Assembly (NCBI GenBank): GCA_020049615.1
Contig: JAIFKN010000282.1
Location: 1-10,229 of the forward strand
Source of the DNA: a bacterium
GTDB taxonomy: Bacteria > Planctomycetota > UBA11346
Length of the DNA stretch: 10,229 bases
Direction: 5' to 3'
The notes beneath the pieces are model-generated. The model had not been told where the DNA came from and did no database searches. It worked only from the letters and a program-made list of their open reading frames with translations. This document shows positions 1 through 7,060 of this stretch, in pieces (positions within the stretch are counted from its first letter, which is position 1; every line of letters begins with the position of its first letter). A program made the position numbers and the translations under genes.

Positions 1-287
1 ACCGCGACTTCGGCAGCTACGACAACTTCCGCAAGGAGTTCATCAACGGCGGCATGACCCAGTTCGGCAGCGGCTGGGTCTGGCTGGTCAACGACGGCGG
101 CAAGCTGAAGGTGGTGAAGACGGGCAACGCCGACACCCCGGTGAAGGGCGCGGCCGTGCCGATCATCACCGCCGACGTGTGGGAGCACGCCTACTACCCG
201 ACCTTCAAGAACCTGCGCCAGAAGTTCCTCGAGACCTTCCTCGACAACCTGGTGAACTGGGACTTCGCAGCAGCCAACTTCAAGTAG
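1..287 (+). CDS. sodB: Superoxide dismutase, Fe-type, C-terminal part (5' end outside window)
   Basis: This is the C-terminal end of an Fe/Mn superoxide dismutase, which converts superoxide to oxygen and hydrogen peroxide in the cytoplasm. The reading frame is open from the window edge (first full codon at base 3) and stops with TAG at 285-287; about 94 residues are visible. Family landmarks are FGSGWVWLV and the DVWEHAYY signature, which supplies the last two metal ligands (Asp and His), then the usual NLVNWDF ending. At the position that usually separates the two metal types, the sequence reads GNADTP with Ala, as in E. coli FeSOD, where Mn enzymes have Gln (NQD). This favours Fe, though cambialistic enzymes exist. 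The N-terminal domain with the other two His ligands lies upstream and cannot be checked. The gene appears unrelated to the signalling cluster that follows. Confidence 0.95.
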   Translation, partial: RDFGSYDNFRKEFINGGMTQFGSGWVWLVNDGGKLKVVKTGNADTPVKGAAVPIITADVWEHAYYPTFKNLRQKFLETFLDNLVNWDFAAANFK

Positions 288-298
288 GCGCAACTGCG

Positions 299-412
299 CA
301 GGGGCTCCGCCCCTGCGGCCCTGCGGGCCTGTCCCCGCTGCCTGTGTCGCAGCTCGGTTTCGTTCCGAAACCGCGGGCGGATGGGCTTCCGCCGCTCGGC
401 GGCAGCCCCATC
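299..412. repeat. Palindromic intergenic repeat element, copy 1
   Basis: This non-coding element is built from consecutive hairpins and starts 12 bases after the superoxide dismutase stop. Hairpin 1 is 299-315 (CAGGGGC, loop TCC, GCCCCTG). Hairpin 2 is 317-329 (GGCCC, loop TGC, GGGCC). Hairpin 3 is 355-373 (CGGTTTCG, loop TTC, CGAAACCG). An imperfect fourth spans 380-412 (GATGGG against CCCATC, with an inner CCGCC/GGCGG stem). A second copy starts at 9521, identical over hairpin 1 and about 90% identical over 338-389. None of the hairpins is followed by a T run, so an intrinsic terminator is not obvious. It resembles REP-like dispersed palindromes, whose roles include mRNA 3'-end protection. 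No transposase is visible. Confidence 0.8.
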
Positions 413-466
413 GCTGCGCGACGGAGCCCCGGCCTAAGTTGTTTCAAGTAGGCTTCCGTCCATCGT

Positions 467-498
467 GCGCCCCACGCGGCCCCGGCTGCGTGGGGCGC
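467..498. terminator. Strong GC-rich hairpin between convergent genes, possible bidirectional terminator
   Basis: A perfect 11-bp inverted repeat (GCGCCCCACGC at 467-477 and GCGTGGGGCGC at 488-498) has a 10-base loop. It lies between the convergent superoxide dismutase gene (stop at 287) and the histidine kinase gene (stop at 529). On the plus strand it is followed by TGTCGTTT, a weak T stretch; on the minus strand no T run follows. Stem strength and position suggest a transcription end shared by both genes. The poor T tract leaves the mechanism open. Confidence 0.55.
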
Positions 499-528
499 TG
501 TCGTTTCAGCGCCTTGACGCTGGGCCTG

Positions 529-2187
529 CTACTTGATGCGCTCAGCCAGCAGGCGCACTTCGTCGAGGCGGAACGGCTTGGCCAGCACCGGGAAGCCATG
601 CTCGGCGACGAGTCGGTCGAGGTTGCTGCGGTCGCTGTCGCCGGTGGCAAGGGCAATATGGCCGGCGAGCGCCGGTTTCAGCGCCAGGGCCCGTCGGGCG
701 AAGTCGAGGCCGCTGCCATCCGGCAGGTTCAAGTCGACGACCAGGGCGCGGACATCCAGCCGGGTCATCTCAGCCATGCCCTCGGCGATGCTGCCGGCGG
801 TGGCAGTGTTGCAGCCGGCTTCGCGCAAGGCGTCGACCAGGATCTCCGCGATCATCGGTTCGTCGTCGATGATCAGGGTGGTGGGAACCTGCGGCAGACC
901 ACCTGAAACCGGCATGGTGATCGCCGGCAGCAGTCCGCTGGAGCTGCGCCGCGCCTCCGGGTCGGCAGCCGGCAGGGCGATGACCACCACCGCCCCGGGT
1001 CCATCTTCTCGGCGGGCCAGTTCGATGGTGCCGTCCTGTTCGCGCAGCAGAGCGGCGGCGGTCGAGAGGCCGAGGCCGCGACGGTCCTCGCCAGCCCTGG
1101 TGGTGAAGAACGGTCGTACGGCATTCTCCACGGTCGCCTCGTCTGGCGTCTCACCGTCATTGAACACCTGGAGGCGGACACGATCGGCGAGGATCTCACC
1201 GTGCAGTTCGACGTGGGTGGCTCCGGCATCGGCGGCATTCGCCAGCACCTGTTCGAAGACCTTGGCCAGGGCCCGGGGGGCGGCGATGACGTCTGGCTGG
1301 TCGCTGGCATCGCGGATCGCCGGGGCGGTCCGTCCGCCGGCAGCCATGCGGGACGCACCATCGCGCAATGCGGCCAACGGCTCCACCCGCACGGCCTGCT
1401 CGGACAGCGGGGTGGCCAGTTGGCGGAGTTGCTGCACCACGGTGCGGCAATGCTCAACCTCCTGCAGGATGACGTCCAGCCGGCGGGATGATTCCGCATC
1501 GGCGGCGAGTTGCCGGCGCAGGCGCTGCGAATAGCCGTAGATCGCGGCTAGCGGATTGTTGAATTCATGGGCCAGCCCGCGCAGCAGGTGGTTGACGGTC
1601 GATTGCGTCTCCAACTGGACCATCTGCCGCTGGGACTCCTGCAGGCGGTCCTGCGCATCGACCAGGTGGCGCGTGCGTTCAGCGACGAGATCCTCGAGCC
1701 GTTCGTTGAAGCCGAGCAGTTCGGCGTTCCGTACAGCCAGTTCATCAACCAGTGAGCGGGTATGGCGACGCAGCAGAGCCTGTTCGCAACCGTGGTGGAA
1801 CAGGGCGACGACGTCATGGGCGTCGAATGGTTCGCGCAGCACGGCGTCAGCATCGCCACGGTTGACCGCTTCCAGGGCGTCAGTGAGCTTGCCCGTATCG
1901 GAACACAGGATGCGGAACGCGTCCGGATCGCGGGTGCGCGCCTGGACCAGCCAAGTCGGTCCGGCCCCGCGGCCCGCGAGCAGCACGTCGGGTGCGATGC
2001 GATGCGCCAGCCGATCAGCTTCGCTGGCGTTGCTGCACAAGTGGATGACCAAGCCGGCGCCGGGATCGATGCCACCCAGACGCTTGCGCTGCGCGGCGTC
2101 GGGTACGAGCGCCAGCAGCGAACTCACCGAGGTGGCCATGTGCATGAGGTAGCGTGCGGCCGGTACCGACGCAATCGCCGAAGTCAT
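529..2187 (-). CDS. Soluble hybrid sensor histidine kinase with N-terminal receiver-like domain and C-terminal receiver
   Basis: This is a 552-residue two-component kinase with no membrane segment, so probably cytoplasmic. Residues about 35-140 resemble a receiver (RDPDAFRILCSDTG, then GDADAVLREPFD) but lack the acidic pair and phospho-Asp and have Arg where the Lys should be. A coiled-coil linker (about 141-195) leads to the HisKA H-box GLAHEFNNPL with His207. In the ATPase domain Asn317 is the N-box, the G1 box is the atypical NDGETP, and the G2 box is GLGLS near 371-375. Residues 436-552 are an intact receiver: Asp441/Asp442, phospho-Asp485 (VVDLNLPD), Thr515 and Lys537 (LAKPF). The start is uncertain: the first ATG at 2187 has no good ribosome site, and Met15 and Met17 (2145 and 2139) are alternatives before the first domain. 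It is divergent from the plus-strand response regulator, only 44 bases away, so a functional link is likely but unproven. Confidence 0.9.
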   Translation of the reverse strand: MTSAIASVPAARYLMHMATSVSSLLALVPDAAQRKRLGGIDPGAGLVIHLCSNASEADRLAHRIAPDVLLAGRGAGPTWLVQARTRDPDAFRILCSDTGKLTDALEAVNRGDADAVLREPFDAHDVVALFHHGCEQALLRRHTRSLVDELAVRNAELLGFNERLEDLVAERTRHLVDAQDRLQESQRQMVQLETQSTVNHLLRGLAHEFNNPLAAIYGYSQRLRRQLAADAESSRRLDVILQEVEHCRTVVQQLRQLATPLSEQAVRVEPLAALRDGASRMAAGGRTAPAIRDASDQPDVIAAPRALAKVFEQVLANAADAGATHVELHGEILADRVRLQVFNDGETPDEATVENAVRPFFTTRAGEDRRGLGLSTAAALLREQDGTIELARREDGPGAVVVIALPAADPEARRSSSGLLPAITMPVSGGLPQVPTTLIIDDEPMIAEILVDALREAGCNTATAGSIAEGMAEMTRLDVRALVVDLNLPDGSGLDFARRALALKPALAGHIALATGDSDRSNLDRLVAEHGFPVLAKPFRLDEVRLLAERIK

Positions 2188-2231
2188 CGGCCGGACAAAG
2201 GATGATTGGGCTGGGACGGGAACCCGCTAGC
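2188..2231. promoter_or_regulatory. Short divergent intergenic region, presumed to carry promoters for both directions
   Basis: Only 44 bases separate the start of the minus-strand kinase from the start chosen for the plus-strand response regulator. Any promoters must lie here or inside the N-terminal coding regions. I see no convincing -35/-10 pair and no inverted repeat. GGGACGGGA just before the ATG at 2232 could be a loosely spaced ribosome site. The call rests on gene orientation alone. Confidence 0.35.
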
Positions 2232-3158
2232 ATGGGTGGCGTGCAGATCCTGCTGATCGAGGACGAGGACAGCATCCGCACCGCACTGGTCCGCGCCCTG
2301 GAGCGCGACGGCCACGCGGTCTGCGCCGCGGCCAGCCTGGCCGAGGCGCGCGCGCTGCTCGCTGGCGGAAAGCCGGATCTGGCGATCAGCGACCTGAAGC
2401 TGCCGGATGGCGATGGCTTGGATCTCGTCGGTCAGGTCGGTGCTCCGTTCATCATGATCAGCGGCTACGCGACCTATGATGACGCCGTACGTGCACTGCG
2501 CACGGGGGCTGTCGACTTCTTCACCAAGCCAGTTGCGATCAAGGACGTACGGGCGGCCATCGCACGGGCTGGAGGCGGCCATCGCATGGATCAGGGATCG
2601 GCCTGGAGCGACGCCGAAAGCGCCTTGGCTGCCGTCCGCGCCCTGGTCGTCCGGCTTCCAGGTCGGCTTGCCCGGCTTGCCGCCAGCGAACTGGTCCAGG
2701 CCGCTCCAGCCGGCCGTCTGGTGGTGCAGACTGATGAGCAGGGTGTGCGCCTGTGGCTCGATGCCCGGGTCGACTGGCACGTCATGCGTCGGCGGCGCGA
2801 CTGGATGGCTGCCCACGACATCGACCTGATGGCATCGGAGCACGCCACCGTAGCGATTGTATCCAACGATACGGCAGTCGCTTACGATGACCAGGCGGAG
2901 TTGCTGTGGGACGAGGAACTGGTCATCGGACGCACCGTGCAGGCGGTCCATTGGCGCAGTGCCGGCGCTTGGTTGGTGAGTGCTGTCGAAGCGGGTGCGG
3001 GGCCGTTCGCTGGGCTCGATCCGGCCTTGCAGCAGCGACTGCAGCGCGCCGGCGTGTCGGTTCGGACCGTACCTGCGACCCTGGGAGAAGCCGGAGTCGG
3101 GGGGGCCGAGCGAGCCGGTCTGCTGGCCGATCCGGATTTGGGCGCGCCAGTTGCGTAA
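2232..3158 (+). CDS. Response regulator: N-terminal receiver with an unrecognised C-terminal output domain
   Basis: This 308-residue protein opens the plus-strand cluster. Residues 4-115 are a canonical receiver: acidic residues in IEDED (10-13), phospho-Asp54 in SDLKLPDG, Ser77 in MISGYAT and Lys99 in FFTKPV. Its nearest look is the NtrC/AtoC type. Residues about 120-308 match no output domain I know. There is no AAA+ ATPase (no Walker A), no clear helix-turn-helix, no GGDEF, EAL or HD-GYP. The region mixes strands and helices, includes an RRRRDW patch near 180 and a Gly/Ala-rich tail. The start at 2232 places the receiver at the N terminus; in-frame ATGs at 2154 and 2202 would add residues unlike receiver sequence. 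The next gene begins 12 bases after the stop, so they are almost surely cotranscribed. The missing DNA-binding domain suggests output through protein contacts, with the adjacent motif-array protein as a natural candidate. That link is inferred. Confidence 0.88.
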   Translation: MGGVQILLIEDEDSIRTALVRALERDGHAVCAAASLAEARALLAGGKPDLAISDLKLPDGDGLDLVGQVGAPFIMISGYATYDDAVRALRTGAVDFFTKPVAIKDVRAAIARAGGGHRMDQGSAWSDAESALAAVRALVVRLPGRLARLAASELVQAAPAGRLVVQTDEQGVRLWLDARVDWHVMRRRRDWMAAHDIDLMASEHATVAIVSNDTAVAYDDQAELLWDEELVIGRTVQAVHWRSAGAWLVSAVEAGAGPFAGLDPALQQRLQRAGVSVRTVPATLGEAGVGGAERAGLLADPDLGAPVA

Positions 3159-3170
3159 GGCTCCGGTACG

Positions 3171-5039
3171 ATGGCCGACGGCAATCTCGGACAGGACGAT
3201 ATCGACAAGATGCTGAGCGAGCTCGGCGCTGACGGGGCGAAGCCCGCCGCGTCCCCGCCGCCCAGCTCCCCGGCAGCGCCAGCAGCCGGTGCAGGAGGCA
3301 ATCTCGGGCAAGACGACATCGACAAGATGCTGAATGCGCTTGGCGCTGATGGGGCGCCCGCACCAGCACCGTCCGCCCCGCCTGCGCCCCAACCCGTCGC
3401 GGCGGCTCCACCGCCAGCGAAACCGGCTCAGGGCGAAGCGCTGGACCAGGACGCGATCGATGCACTCATAGCGCAGGCCGCCGAGGCCGTCTCCACGGAT
3501 CCGAAACCGGCCACCGCGGCCGTGTCCACCGGTGGAGGGGGGCATCTCGACCAGAACGAGATCGACAAGCTGCTCGCCGATCTCGATCCGCAGAGCCGCA
3601 AGGTGAGCGCCACATCTGGAGCCGGCACCCCCACCCACCTCGACCAGAAGGATATCGATCGCCTGCTCAACGAGCTGGAGGTCACCACGGGCGGCAGCGG
3701 CAGCGAGGTCGTACCGGCGACGGCGAAGGCCCCGGGGTCGAAGTCGAAGGCGCCGGCCGCCACCGCTGCCACGGAGACCGCCCTCCCATCGTCGGCTTCC
3801 AAGGCGTCCCCGACCGTCGGCAAGGGCCAGACGACAGCTGAGGGTCCGTTGTCGCAAGACGACATCGACCGCCTGCTGTCCGAACTCGGCGCACCGTCCA
3901 GTTCGCTCGGGGCGGAAAAGAAGAAGGAAGCAGCATCCGCCGAAGCGCCGCGCCAGAGCCGCACCATCCCGCCGGCGCCAGCCCCGGTCCAGGGCGCACC
4001 TGGCAAGGCGACCGACGCGACGCAGGCGCTCAGCGCTGACGAGATCGACGCCATCGTGGCCAAGCAGGGCGCAGCCGCCCCGCCGGGCAGCGATAGCGAA
4101 GCGGTGATCGCGCAGTCGGACATCGACGCCCTGGTCAAGCAGTTGGCGCAGGCGACCGGCTCACCCGAGGCCGAGGAGGTCGCCGAGGCGATCGCCGGCA
4201 AGGCTGCTGACATCGACCGCATCCAGGCCGAGGCTGCCGCACCGACCGGTCCCGAACTGACCCGCGATGCGGTCGATGTGAACAGCGTCCTCGGCCGCAC
4301 CGCCTCGACCGCCAGCCTGCATGCCCAGCCGGTGGCGGTGGTGTCGGTGCCCACCGTCGGCGTCGGCGAATGGCGATGGGGGCAGCGTCTGCTCGCCGCG
4401 GCAGTCCTGTTCCTCTGCGTCTGCTCCGGGGCGCTGATCCTGCTGACCCTCCGCGTCGCCGACCTGTCGACCGAGTTGCGCGCCGCACGCCAGATCGAGC
4501 ATCCGGTCGAAGATGGCGTCGCCGACCGCCTGCGCCTGGCCCTGGCCAAGCTCGCCGAGAGCGACGAGGCCGAAAGTGCGCGCGGCGTCCGCTGGATGGA
4601 GGAGCTCAAGCGCAAGCACCCCGAGCGCGCTGCCGACATCGGCATCGCGCTGGCCAGGCACTTCCGCCGGCGTGAGGCTTGGCGCCGGGCGGCCGACGAG
4701 TATGGCGCCGCACTGGAATCGGCCGGCGGCAGCGACGATCCGCAGGTGACGCTCGAGCACGCCGATTGCCTCACCCGGCTGGGCGACGACGCTGGCGCCA
4801 TCCGCCAGGTCTACGCCCTGCTCGCGGCCGAGGCGCGCTGGACCGCGGAGCGCGATGCCGAGGGCCGCCCCGTGCCGGGTCTCGAGCGCAACCGCCAGGC
4901 CATCGCCGACGCCTACCTCATGCTCGGACGGCTGCTCGCCCGCGATGGCTCGGCGGCTCCTGTCGCGGCGGAGACGTCCTCTGGCCACACGCCCGCCGCC
5001 GCGCACGCGCCAGCCGCGGCCTCCGGAGGGCATCACTGA
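3171..5039 (+). CDS. Membrane-anchored protein with eight FliM-N-like motifs and a C-terminal TPR-like domain
   Basis: The 622-residue product has three parts. Residues 1-375 are Pro/Ala/Ser-rich and probably disordered, carrying regularly placed copies of a 14-residue motif, consensus LxQDDIDxLLxEL, at 5-18, 44-57, 90-103, 125-138, 156-169, 226-239, 286-299 and 312-325, with a possible worn ninth at 362-374. This is the sequence type at the N terminus of FliM (LSQAEIDALL in E. coli), which binds phosphorylated CheY. Residues about 405-428 form a single hydrophobic membrane segment (LLAAAVLFLCVCSGALILL). Residues about 445-595 are helical and TPR-like (ALARHFRRREAWRRAADEY), followed by an Ala/His-rich tail. 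There is no FliM middle domain or SpoA domain, so it is not FliM. The likely topology has the motif array in the cytoplasm and the TPR-like part in the periplasm, although flanking charges are not decisive. The ATG at 3171 places motif 1 right at the N terminus. Function is unknown; a receiver-docking scaffold is my inference. Confidence 0.85.
   Translation: MADGNLGQDDIDKMLSELGADGAKPAASPPPSSPAAPAAGAGGNLGQDDIDKMLNALGADGAPAPAPSAPPAPQPVAAAPPPAKPAQGEALDQDAIDALIAQAAEAVSTDPKPATAAVSTGGGGHLDQNEIDKLLADLDPQSRKVSATSGAGTPTHLDQKDIDRLLNELEVTTGGSGSEVVPATAKAPGSKSKAPAATAATETALPSSASKASPTVGKGQTTAEGPLSQDDIDRLLSELGAPSSSLGAEKKKEAASAEAPRQSRTIPPAPAPVQGAPGKATDATQALSADEIDAIVAKQGAAAPPGSDSEAVIAQSDIDALVKQLAQATGSPEAEEVAEAIAGKAADIDRIQAEAAAPTGPELTRDAVDVNSVLGRTASTASLHAQPVAVVSVPTVGVGEWRWGQRLLAAAVLFLCVCSGALILLTLRVADLSTELRAARQIEHPVEDGVADRLRLALAKLAESDEAESARGVRWMEELKRKHPERAADIGIALARHFRRREAWRRAADEYGAALESAGGSDDPQVTLEHADCLTRLGDDAGAIRQVYALLAAEARWTAERDAEGRPVPGLERNRQAIADAYLMLGRLLARDGSAAPVAAETSSGHTPAAAHAPAAASGGHH
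3180..3356 (+). repeat. Recent in-gene duplication carrying motifs 1 and 2
   Basis: The 60-base blocks 3180-3239 and 3297-3356 are related by a 117-base offset and differ at about 8 positions, mostly third-codon changes. Both encode GNLGQDDIDKML followed by LGADGA. The other motif copies in the gene share protein sequence but are far more diverged in DNA. Motifs 1 and 2 therefore arose from a recent duplication, consistent with copy number changing over time. Confidence 0.8.
3183..4145 (+). repeat. Array of eight FliM-N-like peptide motifs within the scaffold gene
   Basis: The coding positions are 3183-3224, 3300-3341, 3438-3479, 3543-3584, 3636-3677, 3846-3887, 4026-4067 and 4104-4145. The core residues are Leu, Gln, Asp/Glu, Ile-Asp and Leu-Leu. 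Copies 1, 2 and 4-6 are close to consensus. Copy 3 (LDQDAIDALI), copy 7 (LSADEIDAIV) and copy 8 (IAQSDIDALV) are weaker. Linkers run from 12 to 56 residues, mostly Pro, Ala, Ser and Thr with some Lys. Conservation of the motif against drifting linkers indicates selection on the peptide itself. Confidence 0.88.
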
Positions 5040-5041
5040 TG
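5025..5041 (+). promoter_or_regulatory. Ribosome binding site and TGATG stop-start coupling
   Basis: GGAGG at 5025-5029 lies 9 bases before the ATG at 5039-5041. That ATG shares one base with the TGA (5037-5039) ending the scaffold gene. This fixes the start of the TPR-like protein at 5039 even though the frame is open well upstream, and indicates translational coupling of the two proteins. The same compact style recurs downstream as ATGA overlaps at 7057-7060 and 7788-7791. Confidence 0.8.
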
Positions 5042-7060
5042 CGCCGCCTCGTCATGGTCCTGTGCATTGCCGGCCTGCACGCCGCCGACGAACCTGCTCC
5101 GATGCCGGGCCTGCCGCCGGAGCCGCGGGTGCTGCAGCTGACTCCGGGGTCCGGACGCAGCGACGCGCGCACGCCTGCTGCGGCCGGGCCGCAGCTCAGC
5201 GCCGAGGTCCAGGCCCTGCGCCGCGCCCTCGACCGGGTCCGGGTATCGCTCGCCGCCGGCGCGGCAGGCGGCGCGACGGCAGGCGACGCTGCTGAGCCGA
5301 ACCATCCCGCTGCCCAGGAGGCGGCGGTGGGCGAGGCCGTCTCCAGCAAGCAGTTCGGAGATGATCTGCGCGTCAGCCGCACCGCCACGGGCGGCGCGCT
5401 GGTCGAGGCCGCTCTCGGACCGGTCAGCGCCGACGCCATCCTGCGCGAACTCGCCGTGCTCCTAGGGGCGACCCTCGACGAGGTGCGTCCAGCGGCGCTC
5501 AGCCGCCAGGTGCACCTGCGGATCAAGGCCCTGCCCTACCCCGAGGCGCTCGACCGGCTGCTTGGACAGCTTGGCCTGCGCTGGCGTGAGGAGGGACTGG
5601 GCAAAGCCCGTCGCCTGATCGTCGAGACCACGGCCTCCGACGCCGCCGACCGTGACCGCCGCGCGCGCCGCGCCCTGGAGCGCGTCGCCGCCGGACCACG
5701 CGGTCCAGCGGGAGCCGAGGCGATGTGGCTGATGGCGTCGCAGGATGCCGCTGCCCGTCGCCACGCCGCCGCCCTGCGCGGTTTCGGCGATCTGATCGAC
5801 CGCTATGGCGGCTCGGCCGACCCTGCCGTCTCGCGCTGGGTGCAGCGCGCCTCGCTCGGTTCGGGTGAGGCGATGGTGGCGCTTGGCGCCTTCACCGACG
5901 CACGGGTTGCCTTCCGCGCCTGGCTCGCACGGGTCGAGCCTGGCGATCCCGAAGGAGCGCGCGTGCTGCTGCTGTCGGCGCAGGCCGCCCGGCGCATCGG
6001 CGATGATCGCAGCGACCCTGGCGCCTTCGATGAGGCGGTCGACGACCTGCACCGCCTGCTCGAGGACTACGCCGATGAACCGCGCGCCGCCAGCCAGGTG
6101 GCGACCGCCCGCCTGGCCATCGGCGAACTCCTCTTCGCCGCCGGCGTGCAGGCCCTCGGATTGCCAGGTGGCGAGGCCAGCGAGGTGCCGCCCGAGGCGG
6201 CAGCGCGCTTCCGCGAGGCCGAGGTGCAGATCGCCGGCTGGCTCAAGTCGACCGGTCGCAGCGTCGAGGATGCGCCTGATCTGCCCAGCTTCTGGTTGGC
6301 CGAATGTGCCTTCAACCTCGGCCGCACCGATGAGGCCCGGCCGCGCTACGAGCGGCTGCATCGACGCTGGACGGGCGGCGACAGCGATCCCCAGGCTCCG
6401 CCCGGCATGTACGCCCAGGCCGCCTTCCGCGCCGGTGAATGTTGGTTGCGGCGCAGCCAGCCCGAGCACGTCCGGGCGCTGTTCGCCTTCCTCCGCGCCC
6501 GCCAGGACTTCCCCCAGGGCGAGATCGCGCCCTATCTGCTGGTGCGCATCGCCCAGTGCTATGCCGAGCTCGAGGCCGAGGACCAGGCGGTGCAGGCCCT
6601 CTACGATCTGCTGCGCGACGAGCGCGTCGCCGACGACCGGCCCGGTCGCCAGCAACTCGACCAGTTGCTTGGTGAGCTGGTCGGCAAGCTCGGACGCTAC
6701 CCGGGCCCGGTGCGCGCACGCGTCCTCTTCTACATCGCCCGGGCGCAGTGGCTGCAGGCCCGCCGCGACCGTACCGAGCAGGCGAGCATCGCCCGCCAGG
6801 CCGCCGCCACCTACCGTCGCGTGCTCGATGAGGCGCCCAGCCCCGAGCTCCGCCATGCCAGCCAGCTGGGCATGGCGCGCAGCCTCCTGCTGGCGGGAGA
6901 CGACGCCCGTGGCGAGGCCGAGCTGCGCCGATTCCTCCGTGATCCGACGATCGGCGGCCGTGATCGCGAATACGCTGCGCAGGTCCTCGGCGAGCATCTG
7001 CGCGCGCGGGGGCGGCTGGTCGAGGCCATCCAGGCCTTCCGCGGCGAGGTGGCGGAATGA
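5039..7060 (+). CDS. Exported TPR-like repeat protein with an STN/N0-like segment
   Basis: This 673-residue protein begins with a short signal peptide (MRRLVMVLCIAGLHAADE, probable cleavage after LHA), so it should reach the periplasm. Residues about 125-197 have the pattern of an STN or secretin N0 domain (DAILRELAVLLGA, then VHLRIKALPYPEALDRLLGQ and a closing RRLIVET strand). That fold occurs at the start of secretins and TonB-dependent transducers. No secretin or beta-barrel domain follows. Instead residues about 205-670 are helical hairpins of TPR type, such as AFDEAVDDLHRLLEDYADEP and FWLAECAFNLGRTDEARPRY, reminiscent of BamD/CpoB-like periplasmic proteins. It is coupled to the scaffold gene by TGATG and overlaps the next gene by four bases. 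A role as a periplasmic assembly or scaffolding partner of the membrane protein is plausible. The STN assignment is moderate, the TPR call strong, and the specific function unknown. Confidence 0.85.
   Translation: MRRLVMVLCIAGLHAADEPAPMPGLPPEPRVLQLTPGSGRSDARTPAAAGPQLSAEVQALRRALDRVRVSLAAGAAGGATAGDAAEPNHPAAQEAAVGEAVSSKQFGDDLRVSRTATGGALVEAALGPVSADAILRELAVLLGATLDEVRPAALSRQVHLRIKALPYPEALDRLLGQLGLRWREEGLGKARRLIVETTASDAADRDRRARRALERVAAGPRGPAGAEAMWLMASQDAAARRHAAALRGFGDLIDRYGGSADPAVSRWVQRASLGSGEAMVALGAFTDARVAFRAWLARVEPGDPEGARVLLLSAQAARRIGDDRSDPGAFDEAVDDLHRLLEDYADEPRAASQVATARLAIGELLFAAGVQALGLPGGEASEVPPEAAARFREAEVQIAGWLKSTGRSVEDAPDLPSFWLAECAFNLGRTDEARPRYERLHRRWTGGDSDPQAPPGMYAQAAFRAGECWLRRSQPEHVRALFAFLRARQDFPQGEIAPYLLVRIAQCYAELEAEDQAVQALYDLLRDERVADDRPGRQQLDQLLGELVGKLGRYPGPVRARVLFYIARAQWLQARRDRTEQASIARQAAATYRRVLDEAPSPELRHASQLGMARSLLLAGDDARGEAELRRFLRDPTIGGRDREYAAQVLGEHLRARGRLVEAIQAFRGEVAE

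Noticed and set aside
533..1534. Plus-strand open frame opposite the hybrid kinase
   Set aside because: It is Ser/Arg-rich shadow sequence antisense to the ATPase and receiver domains of the kinase.
3183..4145. CRISPR-like or non-coding tandem repeat
   Set aside because: The periodicity is in protein sequence with variable linkers. Apart from copies 1 and 2 the DNA is not repeated, and the frame is continuous through the array.
2184..4801. Long minus-strand open frames (2184-3857 and 3428-4801) opposite the response regulator and motif-array genes
   Set aside because: They overlap well-supported plus-strand genes with recognisable receiver and motif-repeat sequence. The repeats seen in the antisense translation only mirror the sense repeats.
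4679..5038. Upstream in-frame extension of the TPR-like protein
   Set aside because: The extension is Arg/Pro-rich and overlaps the scaffold gene. The ATG at 5039 has a GGAGG ribosome site and is followed at once by a signal peptide.
3171..5039. Annotating the motif-array protein as FliM or FliN
   Set aside because: Only the short N-terminal docking peptide is shared. The CheC-like middle domain and C-terminal SpoA domain are absent, and a membrane segment is present.
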